A stretch of 64,000 bases of DNA from Exiguobacterium sp. s48 (GTDB lineage: Bacteria > Bacillota > Bacilli > Exiguobacteriales > Exiguobacteriaceae), in assembly GCF_018617395.1 (NCBI RefSeq), contig NZ_JACSKC010000003.1, positions 144,386 to 208,385 on the forward strand. The letters are read 5' to 3'. Each line of letters begins with the position of its first letter. The stretch's first letter is position 1. Below, piece after piece: positions 53,443 to 62,537 of the stretch. The position numbers were made by a program, and so were the translations under genes. A model generated the notes under the pieces. It was not told the origin of the DNA. It ran no database searches and was given only the letters and a program-made list of their open reading frames with translations.

Positions 53443-54477
53443 ATGCTTAATCTTGATAAATTGTTCACAAATTATAATATTCATCAGTTCAATGAGGAAC
53501 TTGTCACCTGGTTTAATCGTGAAAAGCGTGATTTACCTTGGCGTCACGCAAAAAATCCATATCGCGTTTGGGTCAGTGAAGTCATGTTGCAACAGACACG
53601 AGTCGATACGGTCATCCCTTATTACAACCGGTTCATGGAACGATTCCCGACGCTTGAGGCGCTCGCTTCTGCTGAAACAGACGAAGTCGTAAAATATTGG
53701 GAAGGACTCGGTTATTATTCGCGTATTCGAAACTTACATGAAGCGGTCAAAGAAGTCGCTTCTGTTTATGATGGAGTCGTTCCAGAAGAAAAGGAACGTT
53801 TCGAGAAACTAAAAGGGGTCGGTCCGTACACGACGGGGGCGGTGCTTTCGATTGCATATAATCAACCCGAACCGGCTGTCGACGGAAACGTCATGCGTGT
53901 CATGTCTCGTCAATTCGGGATTTATGATGATATCGCAGTACCGAAGACGCGTAAAATCTTTGAACAAGTCGTTCGTCGATTGATGAATCCAGATCACGCA
54001 TCCGATTTTAACGAAGGCGTGATGGAGTTGGGTGCTACGGTCTGCACACCGAAAAATCCGATGTGCTCACTCTGTCCCGTGCAAGACACGTGTTATGCGT
54101 ATGCCCATCATGTTCAAGAAGAATTGCCGGTGAAGACGAAAAAAGGAGCGGCACGCGTCGAGATGTACGACGCACTTTGGATTGAAAAAGAAGGGAAAGT
54201 CGCCTATGTGCAGCGCCCGGACAAAGGACTACTCGCCGGGATGTGGCAATATCCGCTTACTGAACGGGGAACGGGGGAACAACTTAACGGAACATATCTT
54301 GGGCAAGTGAAACACGTCTTCTCTCATATCGTCTGGTATATCGATTTATATCGAGTTGATACGCTTCCGACGGATGACGTTGTCTGGTTGGATGTTTCGG
54401 AGCGTGATGTGAAGACGGTTTCTGTGGCTCAACAAAAACTAGAACGATTGGCAGGTGGAGATCATGAGACGATTTGA
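53443..54477 (+). CDS. mutY: A/G-specific adenine DNA glycosylase MutY
   Basis: A 344-residue base-excision repair enzyme that removes A opposite 8-oxoG. Catalytic Glu in SEVMLQQTRVDTV, helix-hairpin-helix LKGVGPYTTGAVLSIAY with catalytic Asp in AVDGNVMRV, and Fe-S cluster Cys in CTPKNPMCSLCPVQDTC. The C-terminal Nudix-like 8-oxoG domain begins around residue 220 (EMYDALWIEKEGKVAYVQRP). ATG 53443 follows GAGGGG. Confidence 0.94.
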   Translation: MLNLDKLFTNYNIHQFNEELVTWFNREKRDLPWRHAKNPYRVWVSEVMLQQTRVDTVIPYYNRFMERFPTLEALASAETDEVVKYWEGLGYYSRIRNLHEAVKEVASVYDGVVPEEKERFEKLKGVGPYTTGAVLSIAYNQPEPAVDGNVMRVMSRQFGIYDDIAVPKTRKIFEQVVRRLMNPDHASDFNEGVMELGATVCTPKNPMCSLCPVQDTCYAYAHHVQEELPVKTKKGAARVEMYDALWIEKEGKVAYVQRPDKGLLAGMWQYPLTERGTGEQLNGTYLGQVKHVFSHIVWYIDLYRVDTLPTDDVVWLDVSERDVKTVSVAQQKLERLAGGDHETI

Positions 54478-54889
54478 TGTAGAGACCACATACGATACGA
54501 CGGTAGACGAACTGTGGGAGTTATTACAGGATGCCTCGCTTTTGACGAAGCTGACAACGTTTCCGAAAGTACGATTAGTGGGGGATGGTGCTTCGGTCGA
54601 AGGGAATGAAGTGAAGTTGTTCGTTGGGATCGGTCCGGTAGAACTGCCATGGAATAGCGCCATCAGTGTTGTGGGAAACTACGCATTTTGCGATCAAGGC
54701 AAGGCGTTACCGTTTCCGTTTAAGCGATTCACGCACGTGCATCGGGTCGAGTCGCGTGATGGCAAGGCGGTCATGATTGATGAGGTGACGTTCGATAGCT
54801 ATGTTCCGAATATACTCGTCGAGTATTTTGTCCTTCGTCCGATGTTTCAAGAACGGGCACAGGCCTTCCAAAAAACACTAAATTCATGA
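54464..54889 (+). CDS. SRPBCC-superfamily protein
   Basis: A 141-residue protein with the pattern of the START/SRPBCC fold (FDVETTYDTTVDELWELLQDASLLTKLTTFPKVRLVG, then HVHRVESRDGKAVMIDEVTF and FVLRPMFQERAQAFQKTL), which binds hydrophobic ligands. No substrate can be named. The ATG at 54464 lies within the last 14 bases of mutY, so it is translationally coupled to it. Confidence 0.65.
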   Translation: MRRFDVETTYDTTVDELWELLQDASLLTKLTTFPKVRLVGDGASVEGNEVKLFVGIGPVELPWNSAISVVGNYAFCDQGKALPFPFKRFTHVHRVESRDGKAVMIDEVTFDSYVPNILVEYFVLRPMFQERAQAFQKTLNS

Positions 54890-54978
54890 AAATAAGAGAT
54901 TTCCTTTTTCATTGGTTCTGAAAGTCGCTATAATTAAATATGAGAATTGTATAGCATCATAGCGGAAAGGAGGAGCTT

Positions 54979-55521
54979 ATGAGCTTATTTCCCAAAGCAG
55001 GTAGCAAAATCGAGATACAGAGCTACAAGCACAACGGAACTTTGCATCGCGTTTGGGAAGAAACGCTCGTCCTTCAGTCGTCAAAAACGGATATGATCGG
55101 ATTCAATGACCGCATCATGGTCAGCGAGTCAGACGGTCGGCAATGGAGAACGCGAGAGCCGGCAATTTGCTACTTTTCATCTGAGTATTGGTTCAATGTC
55201 ATCTGTATGATTCGCGAAGACGGGATTTACTACTACTGTAATCTAGGTTCGCCGACTACATTTGATGGGGATGAACGTGCCATCAAATATATCGATTACG
55301 ATTTGGACATCAAGGTGTTCCCAGATATGTCGTACACGATTTTAGATGAAGATGAATATGAGCGGCATCGTCGCGAGATGAATTATCCGAAAGCGATTGA
55401 TCGAATCTTGAAGCAGAACGTGCAAGAACTGATTAACTGGATTCGAGGACGGAAAGGGCCGTTCAACCCAACATTCGTCGATGAATGGTATCGCGAATAC
55501 GAAGCACGTTACCGGAGATGA
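54979..55521 (+). CDS. ygaC: Nucleoside tri/diphosphatase, DUF402 family (YgaC/Ntdp type)
   Basis: A 180-residue DUF402 protein, the family of Ntdp nucleotide phosphatases and B. subtilis YgaC. Marks: [48 protein letters not shown] and the acidic metal-binding segment [13 protein letters not shown] with [17 protein letters not shown]. Followed by an ABC exporter as in B. subtilis (ygaC-ygaD). Confidence 0.87.
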   Translation: MSLFPKAGSKIEIQSYKHNGTLHRVWEETLVLQSSKTDMIGFNDRIMVSESDGRQWRTREPAICYFSSEYWFNVICMIREDGIYYYCNLGSPTTFDGDERAIKYIDYDLDIKVFPDMSYTILDEDEYERHRREMNYPKAIDRILKQNVQELINWIRGRKGPFNPTFVDEWYREYEARYRR

Positions 55522-55559
55522 TTCCTCATCTCCGCTTTTTTTCTTAACAAGGAGGAACT

Positions 55560-57308
55560 ATGGGTAGTATTAAACGTTATCTGCAATTTGTCAGTCCATA
55601 TAAAAAGCAAATTGCCCTTACCATCTTCGTCGGGATTTTAAAATTTTCGATCCCGCTCGGATTACCGTTACTATATAAATATGTCATTGATAATTATTTA
55701 GGAGATAATGCGCCGAAACAGGACTATACGACACTCGTCTGGTTATTCAGTATCGTCTTCTTCGTCTTCTTGGTCCTTAAGCCGCCAATCGAGTATTTGC
55801 GTCAATATTTGGCGCAGTGGGCAGCGACCCGCGTCTTATTCGACGTACGGAATCGATTGTTCGACCATGTCCAGAAGTTGTCCCTTCGCTTTTATTCAAA
55901 CAATAAGACGGGGCAAATCATTTCTCGAATCATCAACGACGTCGAACAGACGAAAGACTTCGTCATCACCGGCTTGATGAATATTTGGCTCGATATGATT
56001 ACGATTTTCATCGCTATTGGAATCATGTATACGATCGACCCACAACTCACGTTGATCGCCATCTTACCACTTCCGTTCTATGCGTTTGCGGTCCGCTATT
56101 TTTACGGACGATTGCGTAGCTTGACGCGAGAACGGTCGGCAGCACTCGCTGACCTCCAAGGTCATTTGACAGAGCGTGTGAACGGGATGGCGGTTATTCG
56201 AAGCTTTGCGCTTGAACCTTACGAAAGTAAAGCGTTCGAACAACAGAATGGTGGCTTTTTAAAAGCGGCACTCAAACATACGAGTTGGAACGCCAAGACG
56301 TATGTCGTCGTGTCCACCATCACCGATATCGCACCAATCCTCATCTTCACGACAGCGTCGTGGCTTGTTATTCAAGAACAGGTATCGCTCGGGACACTCG
56401 TCGCGTTCATCGCTTATATTGACCGTCTCTATGCGCCGCTCGGACGTCTCGTCAACTCGGCGACGACCCTCACGCAGTCGGTCGCTTCGATGGACCGAGT
56501 CTTTGAGTTTTTAGATGAAACGTACGATATCGAAGAGAAACCAAACGGATTCGTCCCATTGTCGACGGCGGGTAAAATCGACCTTGACCACGTCAGCTTT
56601 TCATATGAGCAGGACGGGACACGGGCATTGAACGATGTGAATCTTCAAATTCGTTCTGGAGAACGCGTAGCGTTTGTCGGGATGTCCGGTGGCGGAAAGT
56701 CGACGCTTGTCAGCTTGATTCCTCGTTTCTATGACGTGACAGATGGAAGCATCAAAATTGACGGAGTCGATGTGCGTGACTTTAAATTACGTGCGCTCCG
56801 TGATCAAATCGGGATGGTCATGCAGGACTCGGTCCTCTTCAGTGAATCGGTCGCGATGAATATTCGGATGGGGAAACCAGATGCGACGGACGAGGAAGTC
56901 ATCGCAGCTGCCAAAGCGGCAAATGCTCATGAATTTATCTCGAAACTGCAAGACGGATATGCGACACCAGTCGGAGAAAAAGGGGTCAAACTCTCCGGGG
57001 GACAGAAGCAACGGCTCGCGATCGCGCGTGTATTCTTAAAGAATCCTCCGATTTTGATTCTAGACGAGGCGACGAGTGCGCTTGACTTAGAAAGTGAAGC
57101 GATGATTCAAGATTCGCTGGCCCGTCTGACGAAAGGACGGACGACGTTAATCGTTGCCCATCGTTTGTCGACCATCACGGACGCTGATCAAATCGTCGTC
57201 GTGGATAACGGTCGAATCATGGAGGCGGGGACGCATGAAGAATTGATGCGTCGTCGGGGAGCATATTACGATCTTTATATGATTCAAGATTTAGCCGTAG
57301 TTGAATAA
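55560..57308 (+). CDS. ygaD: ABC exporter, YgaD-like (homodimeric type)
   Basis: A 582-residue half-transporter with six helices and an ATPase domain: Walker A GMSGGGKST, signature LSGGQKQR, Walker B ILILDEATSALD with canonical Glu, and His switch VAHRLSTI. All catalytic residues are intact, so a homodimer is expected. Position after ygaC supports YgaD. Substrate unknown, lipid or drug by family. Confidence 0.88.
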   Translation: MGSIKRYLQFVSPYKKQIALTIFVGILKFSIPLGLPLLYKYVIDNYLGDNAPKQDYTTLVWLFSIVFFVFLVLKPPIEYLRQYLAQWAATRVLFDVRNRLFDHVQKLSLRFYSNNKTGQIISRIINDVEQTKDFVITGLMNIWLDMITIFIAIGIMYTIDPQLTLIAILPLPFYAFAVRYFYGRLRSLTRERSAALADLQGHLTERVNGMAVIRSFALEPYESKAFEQQNGGFLKAALKHTSWNAKTYVVVSTITDIAPILIFTTASWLVIQEQVSLGTLVAFIAYIDRLYAPLGRLVNSATTLTQSVASMDRVFEFLDETYDIEEKPNGFVPLSTAGKIDLDHVSFSYEQDGTRALNDVNLQIRSGERVAFVGMSGGGKSTLVSLIPRFYDVTDGSIKIDGVDVRDFKLRALRDQIGMVMQDSVLFSESVAMNIRMGKPDATDEEVIAAAKAANAHEFISKLQDGYATPVGEKGVKLSGGQKQRLAIARVFLKNPPILILDEATSALDLESEAMIQDSLARLTKGRTTLIVAHRLSTITDADQIVVVDNGRIMEAGTHEELMRRRGAYYDLYMIQDLAVVE

Positions 57309-57309
57309 T

Positions 57310-57342
57310 AAAAAAGTCGAGTCCTATGGGCTCGACTTTTTT
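57310..57342. terminator. Bidirectional terminator
   Basis: Stem AAAAAAGTCGAG / CTCGACTTTTTT with loop TCCTATGGG. Confidence 0.85.
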
Positions 57343-57736
57343 AGCGGTCTAAAAATCGTTTGCGAACATCTGGGGAAGGAAGTGTGCACACTTCCTTTTT
57401 TCCAAATAGACGTGTCCGATGTTTGGCGAAGAACGTATATCCATGATCACGAATCGGTCTAGGTATGAAACGAATGAGTCGAAGCAGGCGCCAACGGCCA
57501 TCAAGGTGTTCGGCAATTCGAATCGCAGCGTCTGATTTTAAGTAGGGAACCCCATCTTCAATATAGACGATGCTGTCGACTGATTCCGGGATCCGGTGTC
57601 GTGTTCGGAGTGACTGACCGACCTCGCTTTGGAGTGAAGCAAAGTGAATCGAGGCGTGTCGATCATGACGAATGATGAACTGGACACTGGCATCACAGAA
57701 GTTGCAATCGCCATCAAATAAAACAATCGCAGGCAA
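57341..57736 (-). CDS. DCC-family thiol-disulfide oxidoreductase (YuxK type, DUF393)
   Basis: A 131-residue protein with the family DGDCNFCD motif (DxxCxxC) right at the N-terminus, a thioredoxin-like redox centre. FASLQSEVG and SDAAIRIAEHL are also typical. TTG 57736 is preferred: AAGGAGG lies 8 bases upstream, and the ATG at 57754 would place that site inside the gene. Confidence 0.85.
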   Translation of the reverse strand: MPAIVLFDGDCNFCDASVQFIIRHDRHASIHFASLQSEVGQSLRTRHRIPESVDSIVYIEDGVPYLKSDAAIRIAEHLDGRWRLLRLIRFIPRPIRDHGYTFFAKHRTRLFGKKEVCTLPSPDVRKRFLDR

Positions 57737-57789
57737 GTACTTCGCCTCCTTCATCGTACTGTTTTACCGTTTTGTCTTCATGTTAAACG

Positions 57790-59022
57790 TCAAGCAGCGA
57801 GTTGGCGAGCAGGTTGCATCTTGTAGAGTGAGATGTAATACAAGTAAGCACCGAGTGCCCCGAAGATAAAGATGTAACCACTCATTAGGATTGGACCGAT
57901 GAACGCACCGACGACAATCCCTGCTGCTGCGACTAATTTAGCGCCATGGAATGTGAGACCGCCGAACGCAAGGTAAGAAGCTCGGCGTTCCGGGTCGAGC
58001 AAATCGATTTGCTTCACCTGCCGAATCGGAGAATAGAGTAGTTCGCCGATGGTAAAGACAATGGCAAGTATCGCAAGAACGATGAAGGAACTCATCGAGG
58101 TGATGGCAGCGTACGCCGTAACGTATAATGATAACCCGACGAAAAAGACAGCTTTTTCTTTAAAACGTTTGACGAACGCAGTAACGGCAAACGTGATGGC
58201 GACGACGAGCAATGTGTTTTCAAGTTGCATGAACGCCATCATACGAACCCCGTCAATTGGGATACCGATGATTTGTCGACTGTCGAACGATTCCGCTAAA
58301 TGTACCCCGATGTAGTTCGCCATATGAAACTCGGTCGAAAAGACGAGCATACTTCCGAGGACGAACGTGATCCAGCGGCGGTCCCGAAGTGCGATTTTAT
58401 AGTTTTCGATGACGCCATGAATCGGATTTGACGGTGTTGAACGGTTACCGGTGTATGTGTCGACCAAGAGGCGTTGAAGGACGATTGTGGTCACAGTGAG
58501 AACGACCGTCATGCCGATGAAAAGAGCGAAGCGATGGTCACGATAGAAGGCACCGCCGAGCATGACGCCTCCGGCAATCGCCAAGTTGACGAGCCAGTAG
58601 TCATACACGTAGATGGCTTTTCGATTCGATTCTTCCATCGAATCAATGACGATTGCCTCCAGTGCCGGATAGTTCAATCCGTTCGAAACGGCATGACCGA
58701 AGTAGAGGATGGCGACGACGAGTGCCCAGTTATTCGATGGGTGAATCGCGATGGTCATCCCGAGGAAACAGATGATTTGAATCACCTGACCAATTTGTAA
58801 GACAGCCTTCCGATTGAACCGATCGGAAAAGTACCCACCGAATAGACCGGTCAAATAACCGACGATAACGAATGAGGTCATGATGATTCCAGCGGGGACT
58901 TTCCCCAACTCTTCTGAGAAATAGAGTGCCATGAATGGGAAAATGGCAGATCCGACAATTCGAATGCAAAATCCGCAAACGAGTCGCAAGCGGACGTTTA
59001 ATGGAAAATCTTTAAATTTCAT
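57790..59022 (-). CDS. MFS transporter
   Basis: A 410-residue major facilitator with 12 helices. Loop 2-3 motif GGYFSDRFNRKAVLQIG is clear. The segment GIPIDGVRMMAFMQLENTLLV before helix 7 is seen in a group of Bacillus drug-exporter-like MFS. Substrate unknown. AAGGAGGTG precedes the ATG. A long hairpin lies in its leader and no clear promoter was found. Confidence 0.83.
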   Translation of the reverse strand: MKFKDFPLNVRLRLVCGFCIRIVGSAIFPFMALYFSEELGKVPAGIIMTSFVIVGYLTGLFGGYFSDRFNRKAVLQIGQVIQIICFLGMTIAIHPSNNWALVVAILYFGHAVSNGLNYPALEAIVIDSMEESNRKAIYVYDYWLVNLAIAGGVMLGGAFYRDHRFALFIGMTVVLTVTTIVLQRLLVDTYTGNRSTPSNPIHGVIENYKIALRDRRWITFVLGSMLVFSTEFHMANYIGVHLAESFDSRQIIGIPIDGVRMMAFMQLENTLLVVAITFAVTAFVKRFKEKAVFFVGLSLYVTAYAAITSMSSFIVLAILAIVFTIGELLYSPIRQVKQIDLLDPERRASYLAFGGLTFHGAKLVAAAGIVVGAFIGPILMSGYIFIFGALGAYLYYISLYKMQPARQLAA

Positions 59023-59052
59023 ATGGTGAGCACCTCCTTGGTTCTACTGTAA

Positions 59053-59101
59053 TGGGGGACGATGCCTCATAAAAAGAGACACTTTTTTTGAAGATGTCCC
59101 C
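59053..59101 (-). repeat. Long hairpin in the MFS gene leader
   Basis: GGGGAC(G)AT...CCTCA pairs with TGAAG-ATGTCCCC, enclosing an inner AAAAAG-AGACA-CTTTTT hairpin. It lies 31 bases upstream of the MFS start and after the gsaB terminator. Confidence 0.45.
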
Positions 59102-59107
59102 TTTTAC

Positions 59108-59141
59108 AAAAAAAGAGAGATGCTCGCGCATCTCCCTCTCT
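59108..59141 (-). terminator. gsaB terminator
   Basis: Minus-strand stem GAGAGGGAGATGC / GCATCTCTCTTTTTTT with one mismatch and a T-tract. Confidence 0.8.
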
Positions 59142-60439
59142 TACAATTGAGCAAACGAGCGGTTCACCGCTTCGATCGTCTCTTCGATATCTTGCTCCGT
59201 ATGTTCCGTCGTCAGGAACCAGGCTTCATATTTCGATGGAGCCAAGTTCACGCCGTTCTCAAGCATTAACTTGAAGAATCGTCCGAACTTCTCACCGTCT
59301 GATTTTTCTGCACCTTCATAGTCGGTGACGATTTCATCCGTGAAGTAAACGGTAAGGGCACCTTTTAAGCGGTTGATTGTGATGGTGACATCATGCTTCT
59401 CTGCCGCCTCACGGATTCCAGCTTCCAGTTTTGCACCGAGTGCGTCTAATTTTTCGTAAACACCAGGTTGCTCGAGCACTTCAAGGCAAGCAATCCCTGT
59501 CGCCATCGAGGCCGGGTTTCCTGCCATTGTGCCGGCTTGATATGCCGGTCCGAGTGGTGCGACCGTTTCCATGATTTCCGCTTTTCCGCCATAAGCACCG
59601 ATTGGTAGACCACCACCGATGATCTTACCGAGTGCCGTCATATCCGGTTCGATTCCGTATACTTGTTGAGCACTTCCGTATGTGAAGCGGAACGCTGTGA
59701 TGACTTCATCGTAGATGACGAGCGCACCGTGTTCGTGTGTAATATCGTTGACGGCTTGGAGGAAACCAGGTTTTGGCTCGACGATTCCGAAGTTCCCGAC
59801 AATCGGTTCGACGAGAACGCAAGCGACCTGGTCTCCCCATTCTTTCATCATCTCGCGATACGCTTCGACGTCATTGAACGGGACGGTGATGACTTCTTTG
59901 GCAGTGGCTTTCGTCACACCAGCAGAGTCAGGAGAACCGAGTGTCGCGGGACCGCTACCTGCTGCAATCAGCATGAGATCCGAATGTCCGTGGTAACAAC
60001 CGCTGAATTTCACAACGAGTTCACGACCGGTGTAAGCACGGGCGACTCGTACCGTCGTCATGACGGCTTCGGTTCCCGAATTCGTGAACCGCACTTTATC
60101 CATCGACGGGATGGCTTGTTTTAGTTTCTTCGCAAATTCAACCTCGAGACGGTGTGGCGTCCCGTATAATAAACCTTTTGAAGAAGCGTTCATAAGCGCT
60201 TCGTGAATGTGTGGATGGGCATGGCCGGTAATGATTGGACCGTATGCCGCCAAATAATCGATGTAACGATTGCCGTCTACATCATAAAAATAGGCGCCTT
60301 CGCCGCGTTCCATATAAACAGGAGCCCCACCACCGACCGCTTTAAATGAGCGGGACGGGCTGTTGACACCTCCGACGATATGAGTGAGTGCATCTTGGTA
60401 CAATGCATCAGATGACTGACGATTTGATGAAGTAGTCAT
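59141..60439 (-). CDS. gsaB: Glutamate-1-semialdehyde 2,1-aminomutase (GsaB/HemL2)
   Basis: A 432-residue PLP enzyme making 5-aminolevulinate for heme. Marks: [44 protein letters not shown] and the PLP Lys in [17 protein letters not shown]. The position between ygaD and perR matches B. subtilis gsaB, the second aminomutase copy there. ATG 60439 is 8 bases after AAGGAGG. Confidence 0.92.
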   Translation of the reverse strand: MTTSSNRQSSDALYQDALTHIVGGVNSPSRSFKAVGGGAPVYMERGEGAYFYDVDGNRYIDYLAAYGPIITGHAHPHIHEALMNASSKGLLYGTPHRLEVEFAKKLKQAIPSMDKVRFTNSGTEAVMTTVRVARAYTGRELVVKFSGCYHGHSDLMLIAAGSGPATLGSPDSAGVTKATAKEVITVPFNDVEAYREMMKEWGDQVACVLVEPIVGNFGIVEPKPGFLQAVNDITHEHGALVIYDEVITAFRFTYGSAQQVYGIEPDMTALGKIIGGGLPIGAYGGKAEIMETVAPLGPAYQAGTMAGNPASMATGIACLEVLEQPGVYEKLDALGAKLEAGIREAAEKHDVTITINRLKGALTVYFTDEIVTDYEGAEKSDGEKFGRFFKLMLENGVNLAPSKYEAWFLTTEHTEQDIEETIEAVNRSFAQL

Positions 60440-60506
60440 ATGTATTGCCTCCTTATTCAAATTCGCACTTATTGTATCATAGCCGTCAACCGCTTAAGCT
60501 CAGTGT

Positions 60507-60535
60507 TTGACGAGTAGTTGAGAAATCAGTACACT
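60507..60535 (+). promoter_or_regulatory. perR promoter
   Basis: TTGACG, 17-base spacer, TACACT. Confidence 0.6.
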
Positions 60536-60537
60536 AT

Positions 60538-60552
60538 TTATAAAGATTACTA
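60538..60552. promoter_or_regulatory. Weak PerR-box-like sequence at perR
   Basis: TTATAAAGATTACTA shares 11 of 14 defined bases with the PerR consensus and lies right behind the perR -10, where an autorepressor would bind. Confidence 0.4.
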
Positions 60553-60618
60553 TGTAAGAAATAAGTTAATGTTCAAAACTATTTCGCATGAATTTTATAG
60601 AAGAAATGAGGGATTGAC

Positions 60619-61062
60619 GTGGGAAGCGAAATGCTTGACCATGCTGTTCAGTCGCTCCGAGAACATGGAGTCAGAATGACGCCTCAGCGCCAGGCCATTT
60701 TGGAGTACCTCGTCACGGAGCACAGTCACCCGACAGCGGATGACATTTATAAAGCACTTGCCGCACGGTTTCCGAACATGAGTGTGGCTACTGTATACAA
60801 CAACTTGCGTGTCTTTAAAGAAGTGGGTCTCGTTCAAGAGATGAACTACGGAGACGCATCGAGTCGTTTTGACTTCGTGACGTCGAAACATTATCACATC
60901 ATCTGTGACACGTGTGGGAAAGTCGTCGACTTTAACTATCCTGTATTAGATGAAATCGAATCGGTCGCCTCTCAATTGACTGGATTCAAAGTCGATCGTC
61001 ACCGACTTGAAGTGTACGGAACGTGCCCGTCTTGTCAGTCTGAACAATCGCAAACACATTAA
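60619..61062 (+). CDS. perR: Peroxide-responsive repressor PerR (Fur family)
   Basis: A 147-residue Fur-family repressor. The winged helix ([43 protein letters not shown]) is followed by the regulatory metal site with sensor His residues in HSHPTADD and SKHYHIICD and Asp in SRFDFVT. Structural zinc Cys pairs are CDTC and CPSC. GTG 60619 gives the same N-terminal length as B. subtilis PerR and sits 6 bases after GAGGG. Synteny gsaB-perR-ygzB-ygxA-rrn confirms PerR rather than Fur or Zur. Confidence 0.93.
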   Translation: MGSEMLDHAVQSLREHGVRMTPQRQAILEYLVTEHSHPTADDIYKALAARFPNMSVATVYNNLRVFKEVGLVQEMNYGDASSRFDFVTSKHYHIICDTCGKVVDFNYPVLDEIESVASQLTGFKVDRHRLEVYGTCPSCQSEQSQTH

Positions 61063-61095
61063 AACCACATCCGAGGATTCGGATGTGGTTTTTTG
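61061..61095. terminator. Bidirectional terminator after perR
   Basis: Stem AAAACCACATCCGA / TCGGATGTGGTTTT with loop GGAT. Confidence 0.85.
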
Positions 61096-61097
61096 TA

Positions 61098-61457
61098 TCA
61101 ATCCGTTTGTTGCGATTGACGCTTATTATATTTCTCATCAAACTCTTTGCCTTCGAGTGACTGATCGATTGTAAGTGGTTCGTCACAATGCATACATAAA
61201 TCAACACGGCCGAGCATCTTCGTTTCTTTTTCACAGTTCGGACATGTCACGATAATCGCTTTAGTCGAGGCCATTCCGATAATGAAATAGAGTGCAGAGC
61301 TTGCGAGGACCATAACAAACCCAAGTAGCATGAAGATGATCATGAGCCATGTGATCGATTTTGCGAGAAGTCCGAGGTACATGACTCCAATTCCTCCAAA
61401 AATGAGGAGTAAGGCTATATTACGTGCACGGTTGATTTTGTTCCCCCGTTTTTTCAT
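61098..61457 (-). CDS. ygzB: YgzB-like membrane protein (UPF0295)
   Basis: A 119-residue protein with two helices (IALLLIFGGIGVMYLGLLA, MIIFMLLGFVMVLASSALYFIIG) and a C-terminal zinc ribbon (CPNC and CMHC). Length and synteny match B. subtilis YgzB. Function unknown. ATG 61457 follows GGAGG by 9 bases. Confidence 0.85.
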   Translation of the reverse strand: MKKRGNKINRARNIALLLIFGGIGVMYLGLLAKSITWLMIIFMLLGFVMVLASSALYFIIGMASTKAIIVTCPNCEKETKMLGRVDLCMHCDEPLTIDQSLEGKEFDEKYNKRQSQQTD

Positions 61458-61625
61458 ATATGAATCCCTCCAATAGTCTGTCTCTATCATAGCTCATCTT
61501 CAAACAGGTGAGAAGTTCCTGCGCTTTTTCGGCAGGAGTTTTTTGAAAAGAGGGCGAATTTGGTTCGTATCGAAATGACAATCGTCATATATAGTCAACG
61601 TACGATTGAGAGAGAAGGGGTCCGG

Positions 61626-62498
61626 ATGACGATGGAATATGCGACTCGCACCATTTATTCAGAATATGCTGCATTAAAAACGACACTCGGGATTATTGAA
61701 GTGAAGAAAAAACGAGCACGGGATCCATTGACGGATCAGTCGGATCGTCTGCTGATTGTCATTGAATCAAGGCAAGATCCGTTTTGGACCGTGAAACATT
61801 ATCAGGTCGGACAAGAGAAGATTGTCCTACATGTGGTTAGTGACTCGATGATGGATCGATGGATTGTCATGAATGAAAACCGGCGTGCTATTCATTGGAT
61901 TGAAGATGGGCTCGTTTTATTTGAACGAAATGAATATATTTTGGAGTTACGACAGCGAAATCGGAATTTGACGAATCGGGAGCAGCGTCTACAGCTCTCG
62001 CTTTCATTCGCGAAATTGTTACGTCGATTTGAGGACGGGCGCTATTTATTTTTAGAAGGAGAGTTTCAAGACGCCTTCACTCAGATTCATCATGCGCTCA
62101 CCCATTTGGCACGACTTTCGATTTTAGAAGCGGGCATTCATCCTGAAATCGTGTTGTGGGAACAAGTCCGAGCCATCGACCTTGAGATTTATAAGTTGCA
62201 CGAAGAACTTGTCGGTGGACAGGAAACGCTCGAACAAAGAATCCATCTTGTCGTGATTGGTATGGAACATTTGATTCAATCGAAAGTGTTACCAGGTACA
62301 TTGTTGTTACTTCAGACGATGCAAGAAAAAGATGAGGCATGGACGTTCTCTGAATTAATGGAACATCCGAATTTGAACGAACTTCGGGTCGACCTCGGAA
62401 GTATCATTGGTTTTTTAGTGAAAAAAGGATATGTTCGTACGGTCACGAGACCGACAAAAGGAGTCGGGGTAGAAGCAGTTCTTTATGAGATTGCGTAA
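61626..62498 (+). CDS. ygxA: YgxA-like nucleotidyltransferase-like protein
   Basis: A 290-residue protein that corresponds to B. subtilis YgxA by position just before an rRNA operon, by size and by pattern (TIYSEYAALKTTLGIIEV, LLIVIE, then a helical middle FEDGRYLFLEGEFQDAFTQIHHALTHLARL and a C-terminal winged helix VDLGSIIGFLVKKGYVRTV). Annotated in relatives as nucleotidyltransferase-like, but no catalytic GS/DxD pair is obvious. AAGGGG precedes ATG 61626; 61632 is an alternative. Confidence 0.78.
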   Translation: MTMEYATRTIYSEYAALKTTLGIIEVKKKRARDPLTDQSDRLLIVIESRQDPFWTVKHYQVGQEKIVLHVVSDSMMDRWIVMNENRRAIHWIEDGLVLFERNEYILELRQRNRNLTNREQRLQLSLSFAKLLRRFEDGRYLFLEGEFQDAFTQIHHALTHLARLSILEAGIHPEIVLWEQVRAIDLEIYKLHEELVGGQETLEQRIHLVVIGMEHLIQSKVLPGTLLLLQTMQEKDEAWTFSELMEHPNLNELRVDLGSIIGFLVKKGYVRTVTRPTKGVGVEAVLYEIA

Positions 62499-62537
62499 CG
62501 ACCCCTGCTTAGGAATGACGAGGAGAAAAACAGGTAT

